Source: Streptomyces sp. NBC_00223
GTDB lineage: Bacteria; Actinomycetota; Actinomycetes; Streptomycetales; Streptomycetaceae
DNA: 64,000 nucleotides
Reading direction: 5' to 3'
Assembly (NCBI RefSeq): GCF_036199905.1
Contig: NZ_CP108109.1
Span: forward strand, 5,207,501-5,271,500
Shown: positions 6,318-14,766 of the stretch, one piece after another
How the letters are laid out: each line of letters begins with the position of its first letter
Position numbering within the stretch: position 1 is the first letter of the stretch
Program-made: the position numbers and the translations under genes
Notes under the pieces: generated by a model
Databases searched by the model: none
What the model saw: the letters and a program-made list of their open reading frames with translations, nothing else
Told to the model about the DNA's origin: nothing

Positions 6318-8135
6318 TCAGCGCCCGGCCGGTACGGGCTCCGGCGTCGCCGGAATGAGGGCTGCGGGCGCCTCGGCCTCGGCGGACGAGCCCGCGCCCG
6401 TACCGTTCTGCCCGCTGACCAGCGAGCGGTAGCCCTCGCACTCCCGCAGCAGCTCGAAGTGCGGCCCGGCGCCCAGGACTTCGCCGTCCTGGACGAAGAC
6501 GATCTGGTCCGCGTGCTGCACGGTCGACAGCCGGTGGGCCACCACCACGACCGCCCGGTCGGCGGCCAGCCGGTCCACCGCCTTGCGCAGCAACTGCTCG
6601 TTGACGCCGTCCAGTTGCGAGGACGGCTCGTCCAGCAGCACCACGTCCGCGTCCGACAGCAGCGCCCGGGCCAGCGCGAGACGCTGCCGCTGGCCGCCCG
6701 ACAGGTCGCTCGCCCCGCCGACCCGCGTGTCCAGGCCGTCCGGCAGCGCGCGTACCACCAGGTCCATGCCGACCATGGCGAGCGCGTCCAGCAGCGCGTC
6801 GTCCGGCACGTCCCCGCCGGCCGCCGTCCGCAGGCCGAGCGTGAGGTTCTCCCTGACCGTGCCGTCCAGCAGGGTGAACGACTGGTCGACGTACGAGATC
6901 CGGCTGCGCAGCGCGGTCAGCGGCCACCGGTCGAGCGGGACGCCGTGCAACTCCACGCTGCCGGAGGTGGGTTCGAGCAGCCGCTCGACCATGGTCAGTA
7001 CGGTGGACTTGCCCGCGCCCGACGGGCCGACCAGCGCGGTCAGACCGCGGGCCGGGACGGTCAGCGTCACACCGTGCAGCACCGGCTCGCCGTCGTACCC
7101 GCCGGTCAGACCGCGCAGCCGCAGCGCGGGCGCGCCCGCGACGGCGGGCGGCTCGTGGTCCGGGCCCGGATTCTCGACCGGCATGCCCAGCAGTTCGCGG
7201 ATACGGCCCGAGGCGGACAGACCCGCCTGCACCCGGCCGAGTCCGGAGGCCACCGTGGTCAGCGGGGCGATCAGCTGGAACAGATACATCAGGAAGGCCA
7301 CGAAGTCCGCGGGCGCCAGCGCCCCCGAGGCCAGCCGGGCGCCGCTGCCCGCGACCACCCCGATGATCGCGATCTGCTGCCCGAGGCCCATCAGCGGGCT
7401 GATGAACACCTGCGCCCGGTCGGCGGAGATCGCCGCGTGCGTGGCGGTCTCCGCCTCGGCGGTCACCGCGCGGGCCGCGCTCGTCTCGGCGCGGTTCGCC
7501 TTGATCGTCGACAGCGACCCCAGGGCGGCGGTGAACGCCTGGGCCAGCGAGCCCAGCGCCTCCTGCTGCTCGGTCAGACCCTTGCGGACGTTGCGCACGA
7601 AGACGGCGATCGCCGCGCCCGCGACCAGGAACGTGACGACCACGATCAGCAGCAGCACCCAGTCCAGCAGGCCCATCAGCACCAGCGAGACGACCGAGAT
7701 CAGCGCGGACACCGGCAGCGCGGTGACGCCGACGTCGACCATCGACCGCAGCTGCGCCGCGTCCGTGGTGACCCGGGCCGCCAACTGGCCCGCCCCGATC
7801 CGCCGTACGTCCAGCAGCCGCATCGACATGGCGTGCCTGACCACGCGGCCGCGGGTCTCCAGGATCGCGTACTCGCCGATCCGGCCGAGCAGGAAGGACG
7901 ACCAGGCGCCGGCCATCGCCCCGCCGAGCGCGAGCAGACCGAGGGTGATCACCGACCAGACCGGGGACTTGTGGCTACCGAGGTCCTGGACGACCTGCTT
8001 GACGGACATCGGCACCCACAGCGAGGAGCCCGCGGCGGCCAGGATCAGTACGAAGGCGAGGGCCGCCTGGAAGCGGCGGCGGCGGAACTCTTCGCGGATC
8101 GGCCCTTCCGCGGGGCCTCCGGGGAATCGGGGCAT
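6318..8135 (-). CDS. ABC transporter, fused permease-ATPase (peptide export candidate)
   Basis: The 605-aa half-transporter has a six-helix membrane domain over residues 20-310 and a nucleotide-binding domain with Walker A GPSGAGKST, signature LSGGQRQRL, Walker B VVLLDEPSSQLD and switch His AHRLSTV. It would export a substrate as a homodimer. There is no N-terminal C39 peptidase domain, so it does not itself clip a leader peptide. ATG at 8135 is set by AAGGAG nine bases upstream. It lies 130 bases downstream of the oxidoreductase gene in the same direction. Export of the mature cluster peptide is the natural guess from context. Confidence 0.9.
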   Translation of the reverse strand: MPRFPGGPAEGPIREEFRRRRFQAALAFVLILAAAGSSLWVPMSVKQVVQDLGSHKSPVWSVITLGLLALGGAMAGAWSSFLLGRIGEYAILETRGRVVRHAMSMRLLDVRRIGAGQLAARVTTDAAQLRSMVDVGVTALPVSALISVVSLVLMGLLDWVLLLIVVVTFLVAGAAIAVFVRNVRKGLTEQQEALGSLAQAFTAALGSLSTIKANRAETSAARAVTAEAETATHAAISADRAQVFISPLMGLGQQIAIIGVVAGSGARLASGALAPADFVAFLMYLFQLIAPLTTVASGLGRVQAGLSASGRIRELLGMPVENPGPDHEPPAVAGAPALRLRGLTGGYDGEPVLHGVTLTVPARGLTALVGPSGAGKSTVLTMVERLLEPTSGSVELHGVPLDRWPLTALRSRISYVDQSFTLLDGTVRENLTLGLRTAAGGDVPDDALLDALAMVGMDLVVRALPDGLDTRVGGASDLSGGQRQRLALARALLSDADVVLLDEPSSQLDGVNEQLLRKAVDRLAADRAVVVVAHRLSTVQHADQIVFVQDGEVLGAGPHFELLRECEGYRSLVSGQNGTGAGSSAEAEAPAALIPATPEPVPAGR

Positions 8136-8265
8136 GGCTGAACTCCTTCTCGGGCGGCGGGGGTTGGACGGAGGGGCCGGGGTGGTGCTCGGGCGTTCGC
8201 GCTGGGGTGGGTTGCGGCTTGTACGGCGGCGGCCTTACGGTTCGCGCCGGGCGGGCGTCAGGCGC

Positions 8266-9240
8266 TCAGCCGACCTCGGCGAGGATGTCGCGGAGGTCTT
8301 CGAGGCCCGCCTCCGGGCCGTGCACCGCGCTGACGCCCATCGGGTTGAGGATCACCTCGTCCACACCCGCGTCGAAGTACGCGCGCAGACCCGCGGTGAT
8401 GTCGCCGGGCTTGCCGTACAAGTACACGCCCTCGTCGACCAGTTCACGGGCGCCGGACACCGGGTCGGCCGCGTCCACGTCGAGGCCCGCGCGGCGCAGC
8501 ATGTCGGTGTAGTGCGGGGCGCGCAGGTGGTTGCCCGCGCTGTGCTGGGCCAGCAGCATCGGGTTGCGGCCCGGGCGGGCCACGGCGGCGTGCACGACGG
8601 TCACGACGCGGGGCCGGGGCCGGGTGCCGTCCGCGCCCGCGTCGAGCGCGGGCACGAGCACGTCGCGTACGTAACCGGGCGGGGTCATCCAGGTGATCGC
8701 CGCGCTCGCGGTACGACCGGCCGCCTTCGCCATGCCCGGCCGCAGCACGCCCGCGCCGACCTCGACGGCGGGCGCCTCCATCGGGGGCAGCGGCTGGGCG
8801 ATGCGGAAGTGGGTCCCGGCCGTCGGGACGCCACCGTCGATCAGCGCGGCGACGGCTCCGACGTACTCCCGCACGAACGCGGCGGGCTTGGCGTAGGGCG
8901 CGCCGTGCAGCCGGGAGACGAAGCCGGGGTCTGCGGCGCCGTAGCCGATGGTCGGGGCGTGGCCCATCAGCCGGGCCACGGAACGCGCCTGGAGGGCCGC
9001 GTCGAAGGGGTGCCGGAGCGCGGCGAGGGCCACGCAGATACCGACGGGGATGCGGTAGCCGGTCCCGGCGAGGTACGAGAACGTGGCGTGCGTCTCGACG
9101 GCCAGCGACTGGCCCATCCACAGCCGGGCCGCGGGGCCGTCCTGGACGAGATCGGCGAAGGGTCGCAACTCGTCGGCGTCGTGCGGTTGTTGGGGGAAGA
9201 GCACGGAGACGTGTTCGCTGCTGGTGCGGGTGCTGGTCAC
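8266..9240 (-). CDS. Luciferase-like (LLM) F420-dependent oxidoreductase, candidate dehydroalanine reductase
   Basis: GTG at 9240 with GAGGAGG upstream; 324 aa, usual length for the LLM flavin/F420 family. The barrel signature is visible: RIPVGICVALAALRHPFDAA, then ARLMGHAPTIGYGAADPGFV (the usual 'P..lAr...lD.lS.GR...GiGaG' region), later GVDEVILNPMGV at the C-terminus. In the class V lanthipeptide lexapeptide, an F420H2-dependent enzyme of this superfamily (LxmJ) reduces dehydroalanine to D-Ala. Here the gene is in the same locus as a kinase and a HopA1-like lyase able in principle to make dehydroalanine, so the same role is inferred. Cofactor choice (F420 against FMN) cannot be read safely by eye. 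Confidence 0.8.
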   Translation of the reverse strand: MTSTRTSSEHVSVLFPQQPHDADELRPFADLVQDGPAARLWMGQSLAVETHATFSYLAGTGYRIPVGICVALAALRHPFDAALQARSVARLMGHAPTIGYGAADPGFVSRLHGAPYAKPAAFVREYVGAVAALIDGGVPTAGTHFRIAQPLPPMEAPAVEVGAGVLRPGMAKAAGRTASAAITWMTPPGYVRDVLVPALDAGADGTRPRPRVVTVVHAAVARPGRNPMLLAQHSAGNHLRAPHYTDMLRRAGLDVDAADPVSGARELVDEGVYLYGKPGDITAGLRAYFDAGVDEVILNPMGVSAVHGPEAGLEDLRDILAEVG

Positions 9241-10083
9241 AGCAGCCTCCTCTCGGGTGAGTGCGGGCGGCCTGCGGCCGGGGCGTTGACGGATGAAGCC
9301 GGCGGCCGGTCCCTACCGCCCGCCGAGCGGCTACGTGCAGTCGGCCGACCCCCACCGGCCGGCCCGTCCCCCGGGTGAGGTCCGCCGGTCCAGGCGGCCG
9401 GGTGTGCCGGGGGCGTTCCACGCGGACGGGGGTCGGGCGAGGTCCGCCGGTTCGGGCGGCCGGTTGGGGACGGGGTCGGGCGAGTCCGCCGGTGCAGGCG
9501 GCTGTTGCGGCTTGGGACACGGCTCGCCCGTGCCGTCGACTCGGTGGTGCGTCCGGCCAAGCGGTGGGTCATGGGCCGGGGGCCCGGGGCCTGTTGGTCC
9601 GGGTGCCGGACATCGGGGCTGGGTCTGCTGGCCGCGGTGGCCTTGCGGCTGGGGGCCGTTGGGCGGTTCGTCAGTTGGGGACGGGGGTCGGGCGGGGTCC
9701 GCCGGTTCAGGCGGCCATGGGCCTGGCTGGGTCTGCTGTTCCGGGTGCCCGACATCTGGGCCGGAGCCGCCGGCTGTACCGGCCCTGTGGCCGGGGGCCG
9801 TTGGTCGGTTGGGGGCGGGGGCGGGTGCGGTCCGCTGGTTCAAGCGGCCGGGTGGGCCCGGGGAAGCCTGGTTCGCGTGGCGGCTGCCCGGGTGTCCGGG
9901 CGTGGTCCGTCGGTCGCGGGACCGGTCCGCCGGTGCAGGCGGCCGGAGGCCCCTGGCGCTCGGTGCGGGTGCCGCCGGCTTGGGCGGCCGTCGGGTCCGG
10001 GGCGCGATCGCCCGTGTGGGTGGCCGAGTGGCCTCGGGGCACGCCGCCCGTGCGGGCGGCCGGTGGCCACGTACCGGCCCGCG
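9241..10083. repeat. Non-coding GC-rich repeat tract splitting the maturation genes
   Basis: This 843-base gap between the oxidoreductase and HopA1-like genes carries at least eight degenerate copies of a roughly 20-bp imperfect palindrome (GTCCGCCGGTTCAGGCGGCC), near 9380, 9441, 9483, 9697, 9830, 9923, 9969 and 10042, mixed with GGGGACGGGGGTCGGGCG-like strings. Open frames on both strands cross it, but they are Pro/Arg/Gly-rich, have no recognisable domain and no consistent start, so I call it non-coding. It may be a repeat expansion or a decayed gene. Confidence 0.6.
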
Positions 10084-11088
10084 TCAGGCGGGGATCGGGG
10101 ACGGGGTTCGCGTTGGGGAGGGGAGGGCGGGGGAGTCGACGTTCATCGCGGGGTCCGCCGGGTCCACCCGGGCGTCGAGCAGCGCGCGCGCCACCAGGTC
10201 CGTAAGGTCGCCGCCCGCGGCGCCCCGCATCACGCCGTGCGCCACCGCCGCCGCCCTGTGCTGGCCGAAGCTCATCCGGTCCCAGCCCGTACGGGCGTCC
10301 CGCGGCTCCCACGCGACCGCGACGCCGGGGGCGAGCGCGCGGACGAAGCGGGAGGTGGCCCGGCCCAGACCGGGCAGCGCGCGTACCGCCTCGGCGAGCA
10401 GCACCGCCTCGTCCGTGTCCTCCGCGCCCAGGTAGACCACGATGGCGTCCCTGCGCGGGAAGGACCACGGGCGGGAGATGACCTTGGCCCGGTAGCGGAC
10501 CGACCGCGCGGCGAGCTGCGTCAGCGTCGTGTTCCACAGCAGCGGCGCGGCGTCGGCGTCCTCGACGTGGAGGTACACGCGCAGCACGTCCTGCCGGTGC
10601 ACGCTGTGCCCGAACGGCCCGTCGAGCAGCAGGAATCCGGGCGACAGCGCGGGCCGTACCGCGGGCAGCGCGACCTCGACGGCCGTGCCCACGGCGGGTA
10701 CGGGACCGGCCGGCAGCGCCGACAGCGGCAGGTCGACCCGGACCCGGTCGATCTCGGCGAGCACCACCTCACCGGCAGGACCGGGCCGCGGCTCGGAGCG
10801 GACCACGGCCTTCGCCGTGGACGTGGTGTGCGGGGTAGCGGCGATCAGCCGCTGCTCGTACGGCCGGTCGCGGTGCGGACCGCGCCTGCTGCCGTCCCGG
10901 CGGTCGATGCCGGCGTGCCACTCCTCGTAGAGCACGGAGCCGAGTTCGCGCCGCAGGTCCCGCGCGGAGTCCGCGGTCACCTCGCGCTCGCCGACGCGGG
11001 CGGTGGTGCCGGCCTCGTCGACCCGTACGGTGGCCAGCGCCTCGGCGAGGCCCGCCGCGAGCCGGGGTTGCGTCTGTGGTGCCGTCAT
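10084..11088 (-). CDS. HopA1-like protein, putative phospho-Ser/Thr lyase of the RiPP pathway
   Basis: The ~334-aa protein resembles the HopA1 effector family: LGSVLYEEWHAGIDRR near the N-terminus, GHSVHRQDVLRVYLHVEDAD in the middle, then KVISRPWSFPRRDAIVVYLG and a C-terminal block AWEPRDARTGWDRMSFGQHR. HopA1-family proteins pair with APH-like kinases in thioamitide (TvaC/TvaD) and class V lanthipeptide pathways, where the pair phosphorylates Ser/Thr and eliminates phosphate. The upstream kinase ends in TGA overlapping an in-frame ATG (11094); ATG 11088 has the better spacing from GGAGGAG, and GTG 11097 is also in frame. This tight coupling supports a joint kinase-lyase function. Confidence 0.8.
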   Translation of the reverse strand: MTAPQTQPRLAAGLAEALATVRVDEAGTTARVGEREVTADSARDLRRELGSVLYEEWHAGIDRRDGSRRGPHRDRPYEQRLIAATPHTTSTAKAVVRSEPRPGPAGEVVLAEIDRVRVDLPLSALPAGPVPAVGTAVEVALPAVRPALSPGFLLLDGPFGHSVHRQDVLRVYLHVEDADAAPLLWNTTLTQLAARSVRYRAKVISRPWSFPRRDAIVVYLGAEDTDEAVLLAEAVRALPGLGRATSRFVRALAPGVAVAWEPRDARTGWDRMSFGQHRAAAVAHGVMRGAAGGDLTDLVARALLDARVDPADPAMNVDSPALPSPTRTPSPIPA

Positions 11089-11093
11089 GTTCA

Positions 11094-12239
11094 TCACTCC
11101 TCCACCAGACCGATCGTCTCCACGAAGCGCTCCGGGCTGAGCAGGGCGCCACGGCCGACGCCGGCCACCCCGCGTTCCATGCCGGTGAGTTTGGGGCCGA
11201 ACATCGCCCCGGCGAGCATGCGGTCGAACAGGTGCCAGCCCGCGAAGGCGACCACCCGCTCGGCGAATCCGGGGTCGCCCGGATCGTGGTCCGCGGCCGG
11301 GCGCACCTCGCGGTAGCCCTGCCAGAAGGCGGTGATCAGCGGCCGTACGGCGGTCAGTTCGTCCTCGCCGCCCCGCACGATGCTGCCGTGCGCGTCCCCG
11401 ACGGAGTCCGCGTCAGCGGAGTCCGCGGTGGTGAACATCCGGCTCGCCGCGCGGAAAAGCCACTCGCCGACGAGGCCGCCCACGTCGTGCGCGGGGTCCG
11501 CGAGCCGGAACTCCTCCCAGTCCGTGAGGTACAACTCCTCGCCGACGAGCAGGAATTGGTCGAGCCGCAGATCGCAGTGGCTCGGCACCCGCGAGGCCGC
11601 GTCGGAGCGCTCCCGTAGCGCGGCCAGCGCCCGGTTCAGCCCCTTGTCGTGGTGGATCAGCGCCCACGCCTCCAACTCGGCGAAGCTGCTGCCCGCGTAG
11701 TCCTGGAGGGTCAGCGCCCTGATGTGGCCGGGCAGGCCCGCGCCGCGCAGCTCCTCCATCGACTCCCGGCGTACGGCCAGTTCGTGCACCTCGGCGACCG
11801 CGCGGCCGGCCCGGCGGGCGAGTACTGCGTCGAACTCGCCGTCCTCGGCCACGTGGTGGCCCGCGCGGCCGCCTTCCAGGCGCTCGAAGGCCAGTACCAG
11901 GGCGTCCCGGTCGCCGCCGAGGAAGACCGGGGCCCGCCAGCCGCTCGGTGTGGTCCCCGCGAGCGCCGCCTCGAAGGCGCACAGCCGGTCGAAGCGGGCC
12001 CGGGCGTGCGGGCCCTCGCCGCCGATCCGCTTGACGAACACCTCGCGGCCGCTCTCGGTACGGCCGGCCCAGTTGTCGTTGCGGCCCATGACGCCGGTCA
12101 ACCCGCCGTCCGCCGCGAACCGTCCGAGGCCCAGCCGCTCCATCGCCGCGGCAACCTCGGGAACCTCATCGAGTGGAACGGGGTCGATGCCCCGTACGGG
12201 TGTGTCGGCCTCCGCCGAAAGAGTCGCTGCCATGTCCAT
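11094..12239 (-). CDS. APH-fold kinase, putative RiPP Ser/Thr kinase
   Basis: The 381-aa aminoglycoside-phosphotransferase-like protein has a candidate ATP Lys (EVFVKRI, K70), the catalytic loop SHCDLRLDQF (H221, D223, D227, with Q228 in place of the usual Asn) and a metal-binding D240 in LTDWEEF. Alone it could be an antibiotic or small-molecule kinase. Its gene overlaps that of the HopA1-like lyase, the arrangement of TvaC/TvaD and class V lanthipeptide kinases, so Ser/Thr of the precursor peptides is the likely substrate. ATG 12239 or 12233; no clear Shine-Dalgarno is seen, so a leaderless or weakly translated message is possible. It heads the minus-strand maturation operon. Confidence 0.82.
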   Translation of the reverse strand: MDMAATLSAEADTPVRGIDPVPLDEVPEVAAAMERLGLGRFAADGGLTGVMGRNDNWAGRTESGREVFVKRIGGEGPHARARFDRLCAFEAALAGTTPSGWRAPVFLGGDRDALVLAFERLEGGRAGHHVAEDGEFDAVLARRAGRAVAEVHELAVRRESMEELRGAGLPGHIRALTLQDYAGSSFAELEAWALIHHDKGLNRALAALRERSDAASRVPSHCDLRLDQFLLVGEELYLTDWEEFRLADPAHDVGGLVGEWLFRAASRMFTTADSADADSVGDAHGSIVRGGEDELTAVRPLITAFWQGYREVRPAADHDPGDPGFAERVVAFAGWHLFDRMLAGAMFGPKLTGMERGVAGVGRGALLSPERFVETIGLVEE

Positions 12240-12364
12240 GAAGCTAGGGACAGGGGCGGGGCCCGGACAATGACAGTTACCCGCGTCCCAGGGCCCGGCC
12301 CCCCTCCCAGCAACCTGTCAGACGGCGGCCCCGAGCTGCGGTTTCTCTCCCCTGACAGACAGGT
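12240..12364. promoter_or_regulatory. Promoter region of the maturation operon
   Basis: The region lies between the kinase start and the end of the next gene. It contains TGACAGTTAC (12271-12280), CTGTCA (12315-12320) and TGACAG (12353-12358); the last two form a long-loop inverted repeat that could also act as a terminator for the upstream gene. Similar hexamers lie at 4471 and 544-587. This marks the likely right edge of the RiPP locus. Confidence 0.4.
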
Positions 12365-13426
12365 CTACGAGGGCCGGGTCGCACCCGCGAAGGGCATCTC
12401 CGAGATCGGCGCGATCCGGACCGCCGCGCCCGGGTGCGGGGCGTGGATCATCTGGCCGTTGCCGATGTAGAGGCCGACGTGCGAGACCCCGGAGTAGAAG
12501 AACACCAGGTCGCCCGGGCGCAGTTGCGACTGCGCGACCCGGGTCCCGGCGTTGATCTGGGTGTAGGTGGTACGCGGCAGCGAGACCCCCGCCGACCGCC
12601 AGGCGGCCTGCGTCAGGCCCGAACAGTCGAACGCGCCGGGGCCGGTCGCGCCCCACACGTACGGGCTGCCGAGCGCGCGGTAGGCGAACGCCACGGCCTG
12701 GGCGGCGCGGGCGGAGGGCGCCGGGACGTCGACGACCGGCAGGCGGAGGTGCGAACGGGTGGCGGTGGTCCGCGCGGCGGGGCCGGCACCCTCGGACGCG
12801 TCGACCGAGGCGCGCTGCGGGGCGGTGAGCCTGTCGAGGAGTTCCTGCGCCTCGTGCAGCTTGGTCCGCACGGTCTGCTTCCGCTCCGCGAGCCGGGTCC
12901 GCGCGGTCCGCAGCGCGGCCAGTTTGGCGTCGGCCCGGGCGCGGGTCAGCTCGATGTCCTGGCGCTGCGCGGCCAGTCGGGCCAGAGTCGCGGTCTGTCG
13001 GCCCCCGAGCTGGTTGAGCATCCCGGCCTTCTCCAGATAGCTGTCGGGCGATGAACTCAGCGCCAACTGGAGCCCGGGGTCCAGGGATCCCGAGCGGTAC
13101 TGCGCCGCGGCGATCGAACCGATGGCGTCCCGCGTCGAGTTGAGCCGCGCGGTCTTGCGGGCCAGCTCGTCCTGGAGCGCGGCCACCGCCGCACCGGCCG
13201 CGTGCGACTGCTGCTTCGCGCCGTCGTAGTCCTCCGTCGCCTGCTCGGCCTGCCGGTACAGGGCATCGACCCTCGCCTTGGTCCCGGCCACCGAGGCCCC
13301 TGGATCGGCGTGCGCGGTCTCGCCCCACATCAGGGAGGCGGCCGACGCGAGGACGAGGGTGAGCGCCGCGCGGGCGGTCGTACGGGAGGCCCTGCGCGAA
13401 GCGGGACGGCGACTGTGTGAGGCCAT
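12365..13426 (-). CDS. Secreted NlpC/P60 peptidoglycan endopeptidase (paralogue 1)
   Basis: The 353-aa protein has a signal peptide (RTTARAALTLVLASAASLMW, cleavage near AHADPG), a long coiled coil (about residues 40-205) and a C-terminal NlpC/P60 domain with catalytic Cys in FDCSGLTQAAW and His in SHVGLYIGNGQMIHAPH. Such RipA/CwlO-like enzymes cut D-Glu-diamino acid bonds in wall peptides. ATG 13426 is chosen because it starts the same MASH/MATH motif as the paralogues; GGAAGGAG lies about 12 bases upstream. A large hairpin is present in its leader. It is one of three paralogues within 5 kb (others at 14767 and 16197). Confidence 0.93.
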   Translation of the reverse strand: MASHSRRPASRRASRTTARAALTLVLASAASLMWGETAHADPGASVAGTKARVDALYRQAEQATEDYDGAKQQSHAAGAAVAALQDELARKTARLNSTRDAIGSIAAAQYRSGSLDPGLQLALSSSPDSYLEKAGMLNQLGGRQTATLARLAAQRQDIELTRARADAKLAALRTARTRLAERKQTVRTKLHEAQELLDRLTAPQRASVDASEGAGPAARTTATRSHLRLPVVDVPAPSARAAQAVAFAYRALGSPYVWGATGPGAFDCSGLTQAAWRSAGVSLPRTTYTQINAGTRVAQSQLRPGDLVFFYSGVSHVGLYIGNGQMIHAPHPGAAVRIAPISEMPFAGATRPS

Positions 13427-13452
13427 GCGGCCGGTCACTCCTTCCAAGAGGG

Positions 13453-13492
13453 GTCCGGCGGCGCCCGTACGGGGGAACGCGCGCCGCCGGAC
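13453..13492 (-). promoter_or_regulatory. Stable leader hairpin upstream of NlpC/P60 paralogue 1
   Basis: GTCCGGCGGCGC (13453-13464) pairs exactly with 13481-13492, just upstream of the ribosome site. It could be an attenuator or RNA-stability element. It does not show the conserved blocks of the c-di-AMP riboswitch seen at 15903-16020. The rest of the 13427-13947 gap shows no gene and should hold divergent promoters for this gene and the methyltransferase. Confidence 0.45.
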
Positions 13493-13947
13493 CTCGGCTG
13501 GGGCGGCCGTGCCGTCCGCGTTCGGACGGCAATGGGTGCCGGCCACCCGGGGACTGACGCTATGGCTCCCCGGGGGAGGGGCCGGGCCAGGAGATCGGGA
13601 CTGCCCTCTTTCGGCCGTGGTGTGATCATGAACGACCGCCGTTCGACGGGTGAATCGCCCATATCCGGATAATCGCTGACCGAAGTGACCGGCTCCGGCC
13701 CGGGACCGGCAGAGAAGTGCTACGGGGGGCGAGGCCGGCGGTCGGGTGCCGCTCGCTCCGGGCTGCGGCCACCGGCGCCCGGCTGCCCGAACGCGGCCGT
13801 GAGCGGCCGCGATCAGGAGCACGCTCCCGGCGCGCGGCCGTGGACACCCCGCGTCCGGCCGTCGGGCCCCGGTTATCGTTGCGCGGGCGGCGCGGCCCGG
13901 CGGCGGCCGGGCATGGGGACCGCGGCGAACTCAGGGGGAGAGCACCG

Positions 13948-14679
13948 ATGGCAGGCATCTCGTACGACCGTGACACCGCCGAGCAGTACCGGCTCGCCCG
14001 GGAGATCCCGCGTGACGGGCTCACGGCGTGGCGTACGGCGATCGAGGCTGCCGCCGGGCTCGCGCCGGGCATGACCGTGCTCGACGTCGGCGCGGGCACC
14101 GGGGGGTTCGCGGGGGCGCTGCGCGACTGGTTCGGCGTCCGGGTGCTCGCGGTCGAGCCCGCGGCGGCGATGCGCGACCTGATCCCGGCGGAGCCCGGCA
14201 TCGAGGCGCTGGACGGCCGCGCCGAGGCGCTGCCCGTCGCCGACGGCTGCGCGGACGCGGCCTGGCTCGGCTCGGTCCTGCACCACATCGGCGACCTCAC
14301 GGCCGCGGCCCACGAACTGCGCAGGGCGCTCCGGCCGCAGGCCCCCGTGCTGATCCGCAACATCTTCCCCGGCCGGGCCGACAACGACCTGCGGGTGCGG
14401 TTCTTCCCCGAGACCGCCCGGGGCATCGCCGACTACGCGAGCGTCGAGCAGGTCTGCGCGGCCTTCGCGCCGGCCGGATTCACCCGGGTGAGCCTGGCCG
14501 CCGTACCGCAGGAGAGCGCCGCGAACCTCGGGCAGTACGCGGACCGGCTGCGCCGGGACGCCGACTCCAAGCTGCGGGCGCTGAGCGACGAGGAGTTCGC
14601 GCGCGGCACGGCCCGGCTGCGGGCGGCCGACCCGGACGCGCCCGCGACGAGCTGGATGGACCTGCTGGTGCTGCGCTGA
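13948..14679 (+). CDS. Class I SAM-dependent methyltransferase
   Basis: The 243-aa protein has the motif I loop VLDVGAGTGGFAGAL (near residues 47-61), acidic VLAVEPAAAM for the ribose hydroxyls, and a motif IV region AAWLGSVLHHIGD of the UbiE/type-11 methyltransferase group. ATG 13948 is fixed by AGGGGGAG with a 7-base gap. The substrate is unknown. It lies alone between two minus-strand wall hydrolase genes. Its 3' end takes part in a 33-bp tandem duplication across the stop codon. Confidence 0.9.
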   Translation: MAGISYDRDTAEQYRLAREIPRDGLTAWRTAIEAAAGLAPGMTVLDVGAGTGGFAGALRDWFGVRVLAVEPAAAMRDLIPAEPGIEALDGRAEALPVADGCADAAWLGSVLHHIGDLTAAAHELRRALRPQAPVLIRNIFPGRADNDLRVRFFPETARGIADYASVEQVCAAFAPAGFTRVSLAAVPQESAANLGQYADRLRRDADSKLRALSDEEFARGTARLRAADPDAPATSWMDLLVLR

Positions 14680-14735
14680 GCGCTCGGCGGCCGAGAGCGT
14701 CGGCTGCGCTGAGCGCTCGGCAGTCGAGAGCGGCG
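14668..14735 (+). repeat. 33-bp tandem duplication across the methyltransferase stop codon
   Basis: CTGCGCTGAGCGCTCGG occurs at 14671 and again at 14704, followed in each case by a near-identical GGCCGAGAGCG-type tail. The first copy contains the real stop TGA (14677-14679). Similar stop-spanning duplications occur at 45997 and 53848. Confidence 0.8.
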
Positions 14736-14766
14736 GTGACGCGACCCGGCGCCCGGAGGCGGCGCC

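Noticed and set aside
9237-9755. A 172-codon Pro/Arg-rich open frame within the RiPP locus
   Set aside because: It is composed of the palindromic repeats of the tract; other frames through the same repeats are equally open and none has a recognisable fold.
1-12239. Thioamitide cluster
   Set aside because: The kinase/HopA1 pair fits, but no YcaO or TfuA gene is present and the cores lack the Cys needed for the AviMeCys-type ring.
1-12239. Ordinary class V lanthipeptide cluster
   Set aside because: Enzymes are similar but no precursor has Cys and no further cyclase-like gene was found, so a thioether product is not supported from this window.
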